The notes under the pieces: generated by a model
Database searches by the model: none
The model's input: the letters and a program-made list of their open reading frames with translations, nothing else
Told to the model about the DNA's origin: nothing
Virus record (IMG/VR): IMGVR_UViG_3300018429_000060
Location: 1-64,000 of that record
Source: a virus
Length of the DNA: 64,000 nucleotides
Direction: 5' to 3' (one strand)
Program-made: the position numbers and the translations under genes
Part shown: positions 1 through 7,459 of the stretch, piece by piece
How positions within the stretch are numbered: position 1 is the stretch's first letter
Layout: each line of letters begins with the position of its first letter

Positions 1-471
1 CTAACGGTTGTACCGCACCGGCCACGGCACCTCGTTGCGCATCGCATTGAGCAGGAATGGGTTCGGCGGCACACCCTTCACCTGCTTGGCGAACACCAGC
101 TGTCGTTTCCCCGGCGCCGGGTGCTTCTGCCCCTGCCGCAGCGGCCCCACCGACCGCGACGCCCGGAACACCAGGTACGAACCCTTCTTCGGCCGGATCG
201 GCCCCTTGCCCGCGTACACACCGGTGCCCTGGTGCTGCCACCACATGTGCCGGGGCATGAAGATGCGGCCGGTGACCGCGCGGGCAGTGATGACGACGTC
301 GGAGCGCATCCCCGCGCGGCCGACGCCGGTGTCGACCGGCGCGCCGGCGCGGGCCGCGACCAGGGTGCGGCCGGTGTAGCGGGTGACCAACCGCACGGCC
401 GGCCCGGCCGGGCTGTTCACGTACCAGGCGAGGTTGGCCTCGTTGATGGTGACGCGGAAGCGGGAGGGCAC
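1..471 (-). CDS. HK97 gp10-like tail completion / head-tail joining protein
   Basis: 156 aa, GTG start. The central segment 'AGAPVDTG' followed about 40 residues later by 'HMWWQHQGTG' matches the layout of the HK97-gp10 family, in which an Ala-Pro-x-x-Thr-Gly motif precedes a small beta barrel. Members sit at the head-tail junction or top of the tail tube. It is the last gene of a minus-strand operon, 15 bp after its upstream neighbour and opposite to the main structural genes that begin at 7460. The stop is at the window edge, so the gene is complete. Family assignment is by motif and length only; its exact place in the virion is inferred. Confidence 0.65.
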   Translation of the reverse strand: MPSRFRVTINEANLAWYVNSPAGPAVRLVTRYTGRTLVAARAGAPVDTGVGRAGMRSDVVITARAVTGRIFMPRHMWWQHQGTGVYAGKGPIRPKKGSYLVFRASRSVGPLRQGQKHPAPGKRQLVFAKQVKGVPPNPFLLNAMRNEVPWPVRYNR

Positions 472-486
472 GGCCGCCGTCGAGGG

Positions 487-798
487 CTAGTTGTGGACGG
501 CCGGGTCGGCGGACAGCGCCGCGCAGCAGGAGCCGTCGCGGCGCAGGGCTCGCATCACGACGCCGACGACCTCGCGGGGGGCGTTGACGATGACGCTCAC
601 CGTCATCGGCCGGCGGCGAAACACCGCGCGGAGCAGGTCCCACCGGTTGATGGTGATCGTGGTGTTGACGAAGGGGTCGGCGATCGGCTTCTCGAAGCCG
701 AGGGTGCGGTCCCCGAGGCGGGTGGTGACGTGGAACGGGCCGTCGTCGCCGACACGGCTGCTGCTGGGCGGGGTGAGTTGAGCTGTCATACCTCGCAT
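487..798 (-). CDS. small phage protein of unknown function
   Basis: 103 aa from the ATG at 798; a second ATG at 789 would give 100 aa and neither has a clear Shine-Dalgarno. I do not recognise the family. The middle ('FVNTTITINRWDLLRAVFRRRPMTVSVIVNA') alternates beta-strand-like and basic helical stretches. Its place directly before the gp10-like gene suggests a virion-associated role, which is inference. Confidence 0.5.
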   Translation of the reverse strand: MRGMTAQLTPPSSSRVGDDGPFHVTTRLGDRTLGFEKPIADPFVNTTITINRWDLLRAVFRRRPMTVSVIVNAPREVVGVVMRALRRDGSCCAALSADPAVHN

Positions 799-865
799 GA
801 TCGGTGCGCGGCCGCCGGTACGGCGGGCGGCGGGCGGGCGACCAGGCGGGATCCGGGGGCGAAGT

Positions 866-1207
866 TCACCCGGCCGGGCCGCCGTGGCGGGCGCCCCTGC
901 CGCTGCTGGTGGTGATGCAATGACGACCTCGGCGGCGGGCGGCGTAAGCCCCCCAGCGAGTGGTCCCCCAGCACGTCACGAGGTCCAAGTTCCCCCTTGG
1001 CCTCGTGGCCGGACCCGTCCACGCGGCCCGCTGCCGAGAACCCTCCCCCAGAGCCTCGCGGTAGGCGTGGGTGCGCCGGCAGTTGCAGCAGTCCACCAGC
1101 CGCGTCCCGCGCGTCGTGGTGGCCACGCCGCTGGGCCAGCGTCGGTGGCAGCGGCACGCGGGCAGCGTTCCCCGGCGGCCGACCCCGAGGTGGACCCGGC
1201 CGCTCAC
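866..1207 (-). CDS. small Cys-rich (putative zinc-binding) protein
   Basis: 113 aa from a GTG at 1207 that overlaps the stop of the upstream gene (GTGA). Residues about 23-50 contain 'CRCHRRW' and 'DCCNCRRTHAY', a CxC plus CCxC cluster that could bind zinc. The C-terminal half is basic and low in complexity. It is the third of three consecutive overlapping genes with Cys clusters on this strand. Function unknown. The overlap and the clustered cysteines are the main reasons to call it real. Confidence 0.5.
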   Translation of the reverse strand: MSGRVHLGVGRRGTLPACRCHRRWPSGVATTTRGTRLVDCCNCRRTHAYREALGEGSRQRAAWTGPATRPRGNLDLVTCWGTTRWGAYAARRRGRHCITTSSGRGARHGGPAG

Positions 1208-1431
1208 CCCGGTGCCGACAGCCGCTGACCCTGGGGTGGATCGCACGGCGCGGCCGGCGGGTGGGGCTGATGCGGCCCCAGCTGCGAGTCGCCGGTCGGC
1301 CAGTGACAGCAGCCGCAGTACCGGTGGGCGATGTCGTGCGGGTTCGGCGAGCAGCAGTGGCACACCGGACACCGGAACACCGGCGCGTCGGCAGCGCCGG
1401 TCGACCCCACGATGATCCCGGCGGTGATCAC
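1204..1431 (-). CDS. small zinc-ribbon-like protein
   Basis: 75 aa from a GTG at 1431 overlapping the previous stop (GTGA). It has two Cys knuckles, 'CPVCHCC' and 'YCGCCHW', separated by 15 residues containing two His, a classic zinc-ribbon arrangement. The N-terminus is a short hydrophobic stretch and the C-terminus is Pro/His rich. Translationally coupled to both neighbours. No specific family recognised. Confidence 0.55.
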   Translation of the reverse strand: MITAGIIVGSTGAADAPVFRCPVCHCCSPNPHDIAHRYCGCCHWPTGDSQLGPHQPHPPAAPCDPPQGQRLSAPG

Positions 1432-1688
1432 GGCAGCCCGGCGGCGGCCCGCGACAGCCGGTCCTGCTGCTGACGGTAGGCCGGATCGAGCTGCCGGCGG
1501 GTGCATTCGGTCTCGTCGTGGATGCCGCCGAACAGGTCCGGCTGTTGCTGCTCGACGGCTGACCACCCGCAGGACGCGCAGCCCAGCAGGACGACCTGGT
1601 CGCAGCTGCGCGACCGACAGGCCATCAGCGTGCCGCGGCGCACCTGCGGCGGTAGCACCGCCGCCGGCGTGGTGGTCGGCCTGGTCAC
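1428..1688 (-). CDS. small Cys-rich protein
   Basis: 86 aa, GTG start. It contains 'CRSRSC' and 'CASCGW' about 8 residues apart, then a charged helical tail ('DPAYRQQQDRLSRAAA'). This is consistent with a small zinc finger. The gene follows the PCMT-like methyltransferase by 68 bp and overlaps the next gene by 4 bp. Function unknown; a nucleic-acid or protein-binding accessory role is only inferred. Confidence 0.5.
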   Translation of the reverse strand: MTRPTTTPAAVLPPQVRRGTLMACRSRSCDQVVLLGCASCGWSAVEQQQPDLFGGIHDETECTRRQLDPAYRQQQDRLSRAAAGLP

Positions 1689-1755
1689 GCGCTCGACGGT
1701 ACGGCGCTGTCCGCAGCGGCGACCAGCGCGACGCCCCCGATCGGGGGCCTGGTGG

Positions 1756-2988
1756 TCAGAGCATCTGCAGGCCCGCGTGGACGCGCTGCAGCAGATCCAG
1801 CGTCACGTCCCCGAGGCCGGCGTCGGTGTGCAGCGACCAGCCCTGCGAGTGCCAGACCGTCTGTCCCGCGTGGGTGACCCGCAGCCCGAACTCGGTCGGC
1901 ACCGGATGCCCCAGCTCGCACCACAGCTGGTAGGCGGCCTCGACCACGGCCCACAGGTTGGTGGGGCCGGCATGGCGCACCAGGTGACCGGTGGCCGGGG
2001 TGGCGTCGTCGCCCAGGATCGCCTCGGCCCACGACCCGTCCGGGCCGATCACGGTAGCGATGGCACCGTCGGCGGTGGCGCTGTAGCCGCAGCGGCCGCC
2101 CTGCAGGTGCAGCTGGCAGAAGAACCCGAACGCCTGGTCGCGCAGCATCGCCGGCGACACCGCGGTGGTGAACTCGCCGTCCGCGGGCCGAGCACGCAAC
2201 CCGAGCTCGGCCGGGCGGCCCATGTTGCCGCCGCGGACCGCCAGCGCCGGGTAGCCCAGGAACACCCCGGACGCGTCACCGCGGTCGGTCACCGCCAGGC
2301 GGGCCAGGACACCGTGCGCCGCGGTGCCCAGATCGGCCACGATCAGCCCGCCGTGCACCACCTGCTGGACCCAGGCGTGAGGCAGCACCCCGGCGTGGTT
2401 GGTGGCGAGGACCCGGTCGAACGGAGCCTGCGCCGGCCAGCCCAGCTCCGGCTCGCCGCAGGCCAGCCGCGGCTGCCAGCCCAGGGCGGTCAGGCGGGCG
2501 TGCGCGGCCAGCAGCTGGGCCTCGTCGGTGTCGACGGAGAAGACGCCGGGGTCGCCGACGCGGTGGCACAGCAGCGCCGTGGTGTAGCCGGTGCCGGTGC
2601 CGACCTCCAGCACCCGAAGCCCGGTGCGCAGGTCGAGGTCCTGCAGCATCCGTGCCACCAGGCCCGGCCGCGGCGCGGTGCGGGTCACCGCCGGCGTCGA
2701 CGAGCCGCCGATGCCGGGGCCGAGCTGCACAGGCAGCTGCTCGTCGGCGTAGACCAGGTCCAGCCAGCGGCCGACGTGCTCCGGCCGGGAGCCGTCGAGG
2801 ACGCCCCAGTCGGCGCCGTTGACCCGCCGGAACACCTGCAGGGCGAAGAGGTGTCGCGGGACCAGCTGCAACGCCGTCCGCAGGTGCGGGTCGTCCATCA
2901 ACCCACGCTGGGCCAGGTGGTCGGCCAGGTCCGCGGCCCGTCGCCGCCACTGCGGCAACGGCACCTGCGGTGCGGCTCTGTCTCCCAT
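1756..2988 (-). CDS. PCMT-like SAM-dependent methyltransferase
   Basis: 410 aa. SAM-binding motif I is 'VLEVGTGTGY' near residue 125, followed by 'VFSVDTDEAQ' (motif II) and 'FDRVLATN', the pattern of protein-L-isoaspartate O-methyltransferases. The N-terminal ~110 residues include 'VPRHLF', which PCMT proteins carry before the catalytic fold, and the C-terminal ~170 residues form an extra domain typical of the longer actinobacterial relatives. These often sit next to XRE/TPR regulators, as here (4197). A protein or peptide substrate is likely but unproven. True repair enzymes are about half this length. Confidence 0.75.
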   Translation of the reverse strand: MGDRAAPQVPLPQWRRRAADLADHLAQRGLMDDPHLRTALQLVPRHLFALQVFRRVNGADWGVLDGSRPEHVGRWLDLVYADEQLPVQLGPGIGGSSTPAVTRTAPRPGLVARMLQDLDLRTGLRVLEVGTGTGYTTALLCHRVGDPGVFSVDTDEAQLLAAHARLTALGWQPRLACGEPELGWPAQAPFDRVLATNHAGVLPHAWVQQVVHGGLIVADLGTAAHGVLARLAVTDRGDASGVFLGYPALAVRGGNMGRPAELGLRARPADGEFTTAVSPAMLRDQAFGFFCQLHLQGGRCGYSATADGAIATVIGPDGSWAEAILGDDATPATGHLVRHAGPTNLWAVVEAAYQLWCELGHPVPTEFGLRVTHAGQTVWHSQGWSLHTDAGLGDVTLDLLQRVHAGLQML

Positions 2989-3001
2989 ACGGGAACCCCC
3001 T

Positions 3002-3319
3002 TCACATCAGTGGGACGGTGGCGAGCGCCCGGCCGGCGACCAACAGGGCGGCGACGTCGACGGGGTGCGGCTCGGTTCGGCTCTGCGCCGGCAGCAGGTC
3101 CTGCGCGGGCAGCACGTAGGGCCGCACCTCCATCGCCGGGCACGGCGGCTCGCACAGCAGGCAGCCGCAGTACACCCGCAGCAGCTGCACCTGACGGCCG
3201 TCGCCGGCGGTGAACCACTCCAGCTCCGGCCGCGTCCACGGGTGCTGGTCGAACATGCACAGCGAACACAGCGCCCGGTGGTCGGTGGCCGCGGCGTCGT
3301 CGACGAGGAGCAGGGTCAT
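3002..3319 (-). CDS. hypothetical Cys-rich protein
   Basis: 105 aa. It has 'CSLCMF' near residue 18 and 'YCGCLLCEPPCP' near residue 49, two Cys pairs that could bind one zinc. It overlaps the upstream gene by 4 bp (ATGA) and ends 13 bp before the methyltransferase start, so the three are probably co-transcribed. Function unknown. Confidence 0.55.
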   Translation of the reverse strand: MTLLLVDDAAATDHRALCSLCMFDQHPWTRPELEWFTAGDGRQVQLLRVYCGCLLCEPPCPAMEVRPYVLPAQDLLPAQSRTEPHPVDVAALLVAGRALATVPLM

Positions 3320-3681
3320 CGCCGGTCGACGGTGAACAGCGAGTCATGGAAGTCGGGGAGGTCGGCGGCGCCGGGCAGTTCGCGATGGTGGGCTCGCACC
3401 ACGGCGCAGGCGAAGTCCCAGCGCATCGTGTGCAGCGCGGGCGCCACGTGCGCCGGCCAGTCCAGCAGTTCGGCGTCGCGGTAGCTGCTCCGCGCGCAGG
3501 CGACCAGCCGCCGGGCGCGGAGGCCGTAGCCGGCGACCGGCGCGAGGGGGTTGCCGTGCCAGGCGAGCGCGCACGCCACCAGCAATGCCGCCGTGACGCC
3601 GTCGGGGAGGTCGTCGGGTTCATCGGATTCATCGGGCTCGACGGGCTCGGCTGGCTCGTCCGTCTCGGCCGCGGCGGTCAT
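3316..3681 (-). CDS. hypothetical protein
   Basis: 121 aa from the ATG at 3681, chosen because it overlaps the stop of the small gene upstream. The N-terminus is very acidic and Pro/Glu/Ser/Asp rich; the remainder is helical ('GVTAALLVACALAWHGNPLAPVAGYGLRARRLV'). No known family recognised. It belongs to the minus-strand operon running from 3833 to 1. Confidence 0.5.
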   Translation of the reverse strand: MTAAAETDEPAEPVEPDESDEPDDLPDGVTAALLVACALAWHGNPLAPVAGYGLRARRLVACARSSYRDAELLDWPAHVAPALHTMRWDFACAVVRAHHRELPGAADLPDFHDSLFTVDRR

Positions 3682-3833
3682 CGCGGCACAGCCGCGGCGG
3701 CACCGATCCTGTGGGGCCACCGGACGAACCCGTGCTGGCACTCGTAGGTACCCGGCAGGTCGGGCAGCAGCGACCAGGTGCCGCAGCAGTGGCCAGTGGG
3801 GTGGGTCCATCTCAGCGGCTGGCACTGGGTCAT
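3678..3833 (-). CDS. 51-aa Cys/His microprotein
   Basis: ATG at 3833, 51 codons ending in a TGA that overlaps the next ATG (ATGA). The product has 'HPTGHCCGTW' and 'YECQHGF', so C, CC and H residues that could bind a metal. It is the first recognisable gene of the minus-strand operon. The compact composition, the exact 4-bp overlap and the similarity in style to the other small Cys proteins of the operon support it despite its size. Confidence 0.45.
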   Translation of the reverse strand: MTQCQPLRWTHPTGHCCGTWSLLPDLPGTYECQHGFVRWPHRIGAAAAVPR

Positions 3834-4196
3834 CGCAGCGACGCGCATGGCGGTCGACTCCCTCGGACGGCGCCCCGCGTCGACAGACCGCTGATCCCCT
3901 GGAACGGGCTTCCCCGATCAGGGGGCGTCGACGAAGAAACCCGAACTCGCCACGGACCCGGCGGCACGCACTCCCTGTGTGCCGTCGACGCGGGGCACCC
4001 GGTGTCCGGGCCAGTTCTCGGCCCGAACGGTGCGAGCTGCGCGGGTGCGGCTCGCATGATCAGCTTCCGAGTCGGTGCCGCGCCAGGCCAGTCCCGCCGG
4101 TGCTCCTGCGAGGGGATACCCCGGTGGGATACCCCGCTCGGATGAGCACAGTGCGGCCGTATGATCACCCTGGGTTAAGCCGAAAGGGGGCAGCTC
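3834..4196. promoter_or_regulatory. divergent intergenic region upstream of the XRE regulator
   Basis: 363 bp with no convincing gene between the minus-strand operon and the XRE regulator. It holds two near-identical boxes, GGGGATACCCC at 4112-4122 and TGGGATACCCC at 4125-4135 (13-bp spacing), each a short palindrome around ATA. A TATGAT -10 lies at 4160-4165 and the Shine-Dalgarno GAAAGGGGG at 4182-4190 precedes the ATG at 4197. The boxes sit where a dimeric regulator could act on both directions. Autoregulation by the XRE protein is inference. Confidence 0.45.
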
Positions 4197-5573
4197 ATGG
4201 GCGGACCGCAGGGCCCAGAGCATGTGCCGGCCGAGTTCTGGACTCGTTCTGACGTGCGGGAGGCGCTGCCCCGCCGCGACATCGGCACCCTGTTTCTGTT
4301 GCTGGGCCGTTACACTGGGGCAAGTCAGACGTGGATCGGCAACCGGACCGGCATCCCTCAGAACAAGGTGTCGGGGATCGTGGCCGGTACGCGCCGGGTC
4401 GCCGCGATCGACGTTCTGGAGCGCATCGCCGACGGCCTTCACATGCCAGACGACGCGCGCCACCGGCTGGGTCTGGCGTCGCAGCAGCGGCGGCAGGTTG
4501 GGGACGCGGCTCAGGAGGACACCACGAAGCGGCGCGATCTACTCGCCCTCGGCGCGACCGTGATGGCCGCCCCGACGACCGTCCTCGGCCTGCTCGGCGA
4601 CTACGCGGCCGAGGCCCTGGACTTCACCCGTGCCAGCCTCATGTCCGCTGTCGGCGCCGGCACCCTGAGCCACCTGTCCGCGGCGATCGCCACCCTGGAC
4701 CGGGCCTGGGAAACCCCGGCCGCCCCGGCCGCCGAGACGTTCGCCGTGGTGCGCGACTACCGCCGACGCGTCGCCGAGTTCATCGCCGGCCGGCACACCC
4801 TCGCCGAGGGCCGCGAGCTGTACGTGCACGCCGGCTGGTTGTCGGAGTACCTGGCCTGGACCGCGCTGCAGCTGGGACAGCCGCGCGCCGCCGAGGCGTA
4901 CGCGATCGACAGCTACCTGCACGCCACCGAGGTCGGCCACCCGGCGTTGGCCGCGTGGGCCTGTCAGGCGCTGTCCTGCACCCAGCTCTACAGCGGTCAG
5001 CACGACAAGGCCATCGAGGCCGCCCGCCGGGGTATCGCCGCCGCCCCGGCCGGACATCCGTTGGCCGCGCAGCTCAACGCGCACGCCGCCCGGCTGCACG
5101 CCGTCCGCGGCGACCGCGACTCCAGCCTGGCGCTGCTGGGCACGGCGCAGCGCCTCGGCGAGGGCATCACCGGGCAGACGTCGCGGCCGTCCGGGGTCTC
5201 CGGCCAGGACCTCAACTGGCTCAACATGAGCCGCTACGTCACCACCGCCTACGTGTGGCTCGGTGACCCACGCAAGGCCCGCTGGCACGCCGAGACGACA
5301 CTGGCCCTGCACCAGAGCGGGCCGGTGCAGACGGTCAACGAGCAGATCACCCGCATCGACCTGGCCCTGGCCATGGTCGGCCTCGGCGAACCGGAGCGGG
5401 CCGCCGCGTACGGCACCGAGGCGTTGACCGCGTCCCGGTCCGCGCACCCCGTCGTCAGCCGCGCCGGCGACCTGAACAGCGCGTTGATGACCAGCTATCC
5501 GCAGCACCCCGATACGCGGGCGTTCGGTGAGTTGTTCACCGACACCCGTCGGCGGGTCGCCGAGGTCGCTTAA
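4197..5573 (+). CDS. XRE-family regulator with C-terminal TPR-like repeats
   Basis: 458 aa. Residues about 40-85 form an HTH ('SQTWIGNRTGIPQNKVSGIVAGTRRV'), followed by a long alpha-helical region with TPR-like pairs ('AYAIDSYLHATEVGHPALAAWACQALSCTQLYSGQHDKAIEAARRG'). This is the layout of the large actinobacterial HTH-TPR regulator family, common in Streptomyces and Micromonospora genomes and often found near PCMT-like methyltransferases. A good Shine-Dalgarno and -10 precede it. It is likely a DNA-binding switch that senses a peptide or small ligand. Whether it controls lysogeny or the minus-strand operon is not shown. Confidence 0.8.
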   Translation: MGGPQGPEHVPAEFWTRSDVREALPRRDIGTLFLLLGRYTGASQTWIGNRTGIPQNKVSGIVAGTRRVAAIDVLERIADGLHMPDDARHRLGLASQQRRQVGDAAQEDTTKRRDLLALGATVMAAPTTVLGLLGDYAAEALDFTRASLMSAVGAGTLSHLSAAIATLDRAWETPAAPAAETFAVVRDYRRRVAEFIAGRHTLAEGRELYVHAGWLSEYLAWTALQLGQPRAAEAYAIDSYLHATEVGHPALAAWACQALSCTQLYSGQHDKAIEAARRGIAAAPAGHPLAAQLNAHAARLHAVRGDRDSSLALLGTAQRLGEGITGQTSRPSGVSGQDLNWLNMSRYVTTAYVWLGDPRKARWHAETTLALHQSGPVQTVNEQITRIDLALAMVGLGEPERAAAYGTEALTASRSAHPVVSRAGDLNSALMTSYPQHPDTRAFGELFTDTRRRVAEVA

Positions 5574-5582
5574 CTACCTACC

Positions 5583-5595
5583 TGTGAACATCACA
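5583..5595. promoter_or_regulatory. 13-bp palindromic operator candidate (TGTGA-N3-TCACA)
   Basis: TGTGAACATCACA lies 80 bp upstream of the gene at 5675, just before a CATACT -10-like box (5608-5613). The same half-sites with the same 3-bp spacing recur at 28489-28501. It is likely a binding site for a dimeric repressor. Confidence 0.4.
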
Positions 5596-5674
5596 ATCGC
5601 GGGCAGCGGCATACTTGCCGGCGTCACCGTCCTGGTCGACGCCGAGCCTGCTGCGAAAGGCCGAGTCCGCGCCC

Positions 5675-6223
5675 ATGTCAGACCCCGACGAGCGCCGTGA
5701 GTTCGCCGGCCTGGAGTCCAGGATCGTCGACACCGACGAGATCGGCAGGCTCTGCGAGGCGGCGCTCGGCGCCGAGCTGGCCCGCAAACCCGACGTCACC
5801 GTCGCCATCCTGGACGGGATCAGGCAGGACCACGGCACGGCCGGGTGCGCCGTCGCCGCCGGCCGGCTCGCCTCCCTGGCCATCACCGGGATGCAGCACT
5901 CCTGCCACCCCCAGAGCCGCGTCCTGGTCAGCCTGGACCAGGCCCGACCGGACCCGCAGCTGGAGCACTACACCGCGCTCGTGTCGGAGATCCTGTCCGG
6001 CGCCCTGAACGGCAACGGTGTCCAGCTGACCGTTGCCCTGAACAACCTGAGCGACCTCGACCCGATCCCCGCGCTGGTGCTGCTGGTCAAGTGGGCGGCG
6101 CAGCGGATCGAGCTCATCGCGGCGCTGCAGGGCGACGCGTTCGACCGGTACGACGCGTGGCAGCGCGAGCGCGCCGAGGCCGCCGCGGCCGACGACGCGG
6201 CGCTAAACCACCCAGACCGGTAG
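5675..6223 (+). CDS. hypothetical protein
   Basis: 182 aa from the ATG at 5675 (start 'MSDPDERREF'); an upstream in-frame start at 5615 looks less likely because the added residues are low complexity. All-helical prediction, no Cys cluster, no signal peptide, and an acidic Ala-rich C-terminus. No family recognised. It follows the XRE regulator by 100 bp with its own probable promoter and palindrome. Confidence 0.55.
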   Translation: MSDPDERREFAGLESRIVDTDEIGRLCEAALGAELARKPDVTVAILDGIRQDHGTAGCAVAAGRLASLAITGMQHSCHPQSRVLVSLDQARPDPQLEHYTALVSEILSGALNGNGVQLTVALNNLSDLDPIPALVLLVKWAAQRIELIAALQGDAFDRYDAWQRERAEAAAADDAALNHPDR

Positions 6224-6298
6224 TTATCACAGAAGGACCGCCAGCTCACAGCCCGGACGTGACAGAGCGCTACCCCGCTGCTGCGTAGGGTCGCGGCT

Positions 6299-6745
6299 AT
6301 GGACGTGATCGCCGCAGTCATCGTGATCACCGGAGCAGCGGCCCGGCTCACCCGCCTGACCACCCGCGACAAGATCACCACCGATGCGAGGTCATGGCTA
6401 CACAACCTCCTGCTGTTCAACCGGGCCCAGCGCCGGGCCCGCGCCGCCGCCGAACCCATGCCACCGGCCCGGTCACCGCGCAGCGCACGAGTGCGGGTGT
6501 GGCTGCACACGCTGGTCATCTGCGACTGGTGCGTCGGCTTCTGGTGGTCAGCGGTCGTCGGCGCACTCGGCAAGATGTGGGTGTGGCAGCACGTCGAATG
6601 GGCCTTGATCGCCATGATCGTCGGCACCGCGGCCTACCTGGTGGGTTGGCTCGCCGAGCGTGAGCAGCCAGGACCGTCGGTCGTCGTGTCCCCGCAGTGC
6701 GAACCCGCCGCCGCCCGCGGGCACGGCGCACCACCGTCCACCTAG
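6299..6745 (+). CDS. DUF1360-like phage membrane protein
   Basis: 148 aa. An N-terminal hydrophobic helix ('VIAAVIVITGAAARLTRLTTRD') is followed by the family hallmark 'CDWCVGFWWSAVV' at about residues 78-90 and a final membrane helix ('WALIAMIVGTAAYLVGWLAE'). This Cys-x-x-Cys-x-Gly-Phe-Trp pattern with flanking membrane segments is typical of DUF1360 proteins, frequent in actinophages. Molecular role unknown. It would sit in the host inner membrane. Confidence 0.7.
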   Translation: MDVIAAVIVITGAAARLTRLTTRDKITTDARSWLHNLLLFNRAQRRARAAAEPMPPARSPRSARVRVWLHTLVICDWCVGFWWSAVVGALGKMWVWQHVEWALIAMIVGTAAYLVGWLAEREQPGPSVVVSPQCEPAAARGHGAPPST

Positions 6746-6869
6746 GCCGACCGACCCCAACGTCCGCAGCCCCCGAGCCTGCCAACCCATCGACACCGCG
6801 CCGACATCCCTGTAGCCACCGACCACCGCCCGGACCCCGCGCGGTCGATTGCCGAGGAAGCGCCAACCC

Positions 6870-7286
6870 GTGCCAGTCACCACCGATCAGCAGGCTGCCC
6901 ACGTACACCCACAACCACTCGCACCGTGGGTCGTGGCGTACGCCGAGATGGCCGTCCTGCACGTGCTCGACACCGTCGGCGGGCGCCTGCTGCGCCGCGC
7001 CGGCCGCTCTGTCCGCCACCACAGCAACCGACTCCGCGAGGTCGACCGACACCGCCGGCACACCGTGATCCCCGCCCAGGCCGACGCCCTCGATGAGCTG
7101 ATGCGCGACACCCTGCGGTTCTTCGACGCCACCGCACCGGCCATCACCGACGACACCACGGCGTCCTGCGTACGCCAGGCCATCACCACCTACCTCCGGG
7201 ACCTGATCACCGACGGCCGGGAGCACGACCGCAGCAACCTGCAGCGGATGATCGTCGGCGCCGGGTGCCTGCAGGCCGCCGCGTAA
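6870..7286 (+). CDS. hypothetical helical protein
   Basis: 138 aa from a GTG at 6870, preceded by GAGGAAG at 6853-6859; a TTG at 6849 is also in frame. Predicted mostly alpha-helical, with a basic middle ('RRAGRSVRHHSNRLREVDRHRR') and no recognised motif. It precedes the structural module by about 170 bp; that gap shows only a weak TACCCT -10-like box near 7390. Confidence 0.45.
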   Translation: MPVTTDQQAAHVHPQPLAPWVVAYAEMAVLHVLDTVGGRLLRRAGRSVRHHSNRLREVDRHRRHTVIPAQADALDELMRDTLRFFDATAPAITDDTTASCVRQAITTYLRDLITDGREHDRSNLQRMIVGAGCLQAAA

Positions 7287-7459
7287 GGGTGGCGCTGCGG
7301 CGCGGAAATACCACGGCTGCCGCGGCTGGCGCGGCGGCGTCGATGATGAAGCCGGACGAGCACGAGACGAGGGGCACTTCGGGCGTTACCCTGCTCAGCA
7401 ACTGACCGTGTCGACTGGCGCCGCGTGGCCGGACACCCCCCGAGTCGTGGTGGTGCACC

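Noticed and set aside
6958-6980. Possible self-match of spacer 2 within the element
   Set aside because: Only 13 bp (ACGTGCTCGACAC) match, too short for a protospacer.
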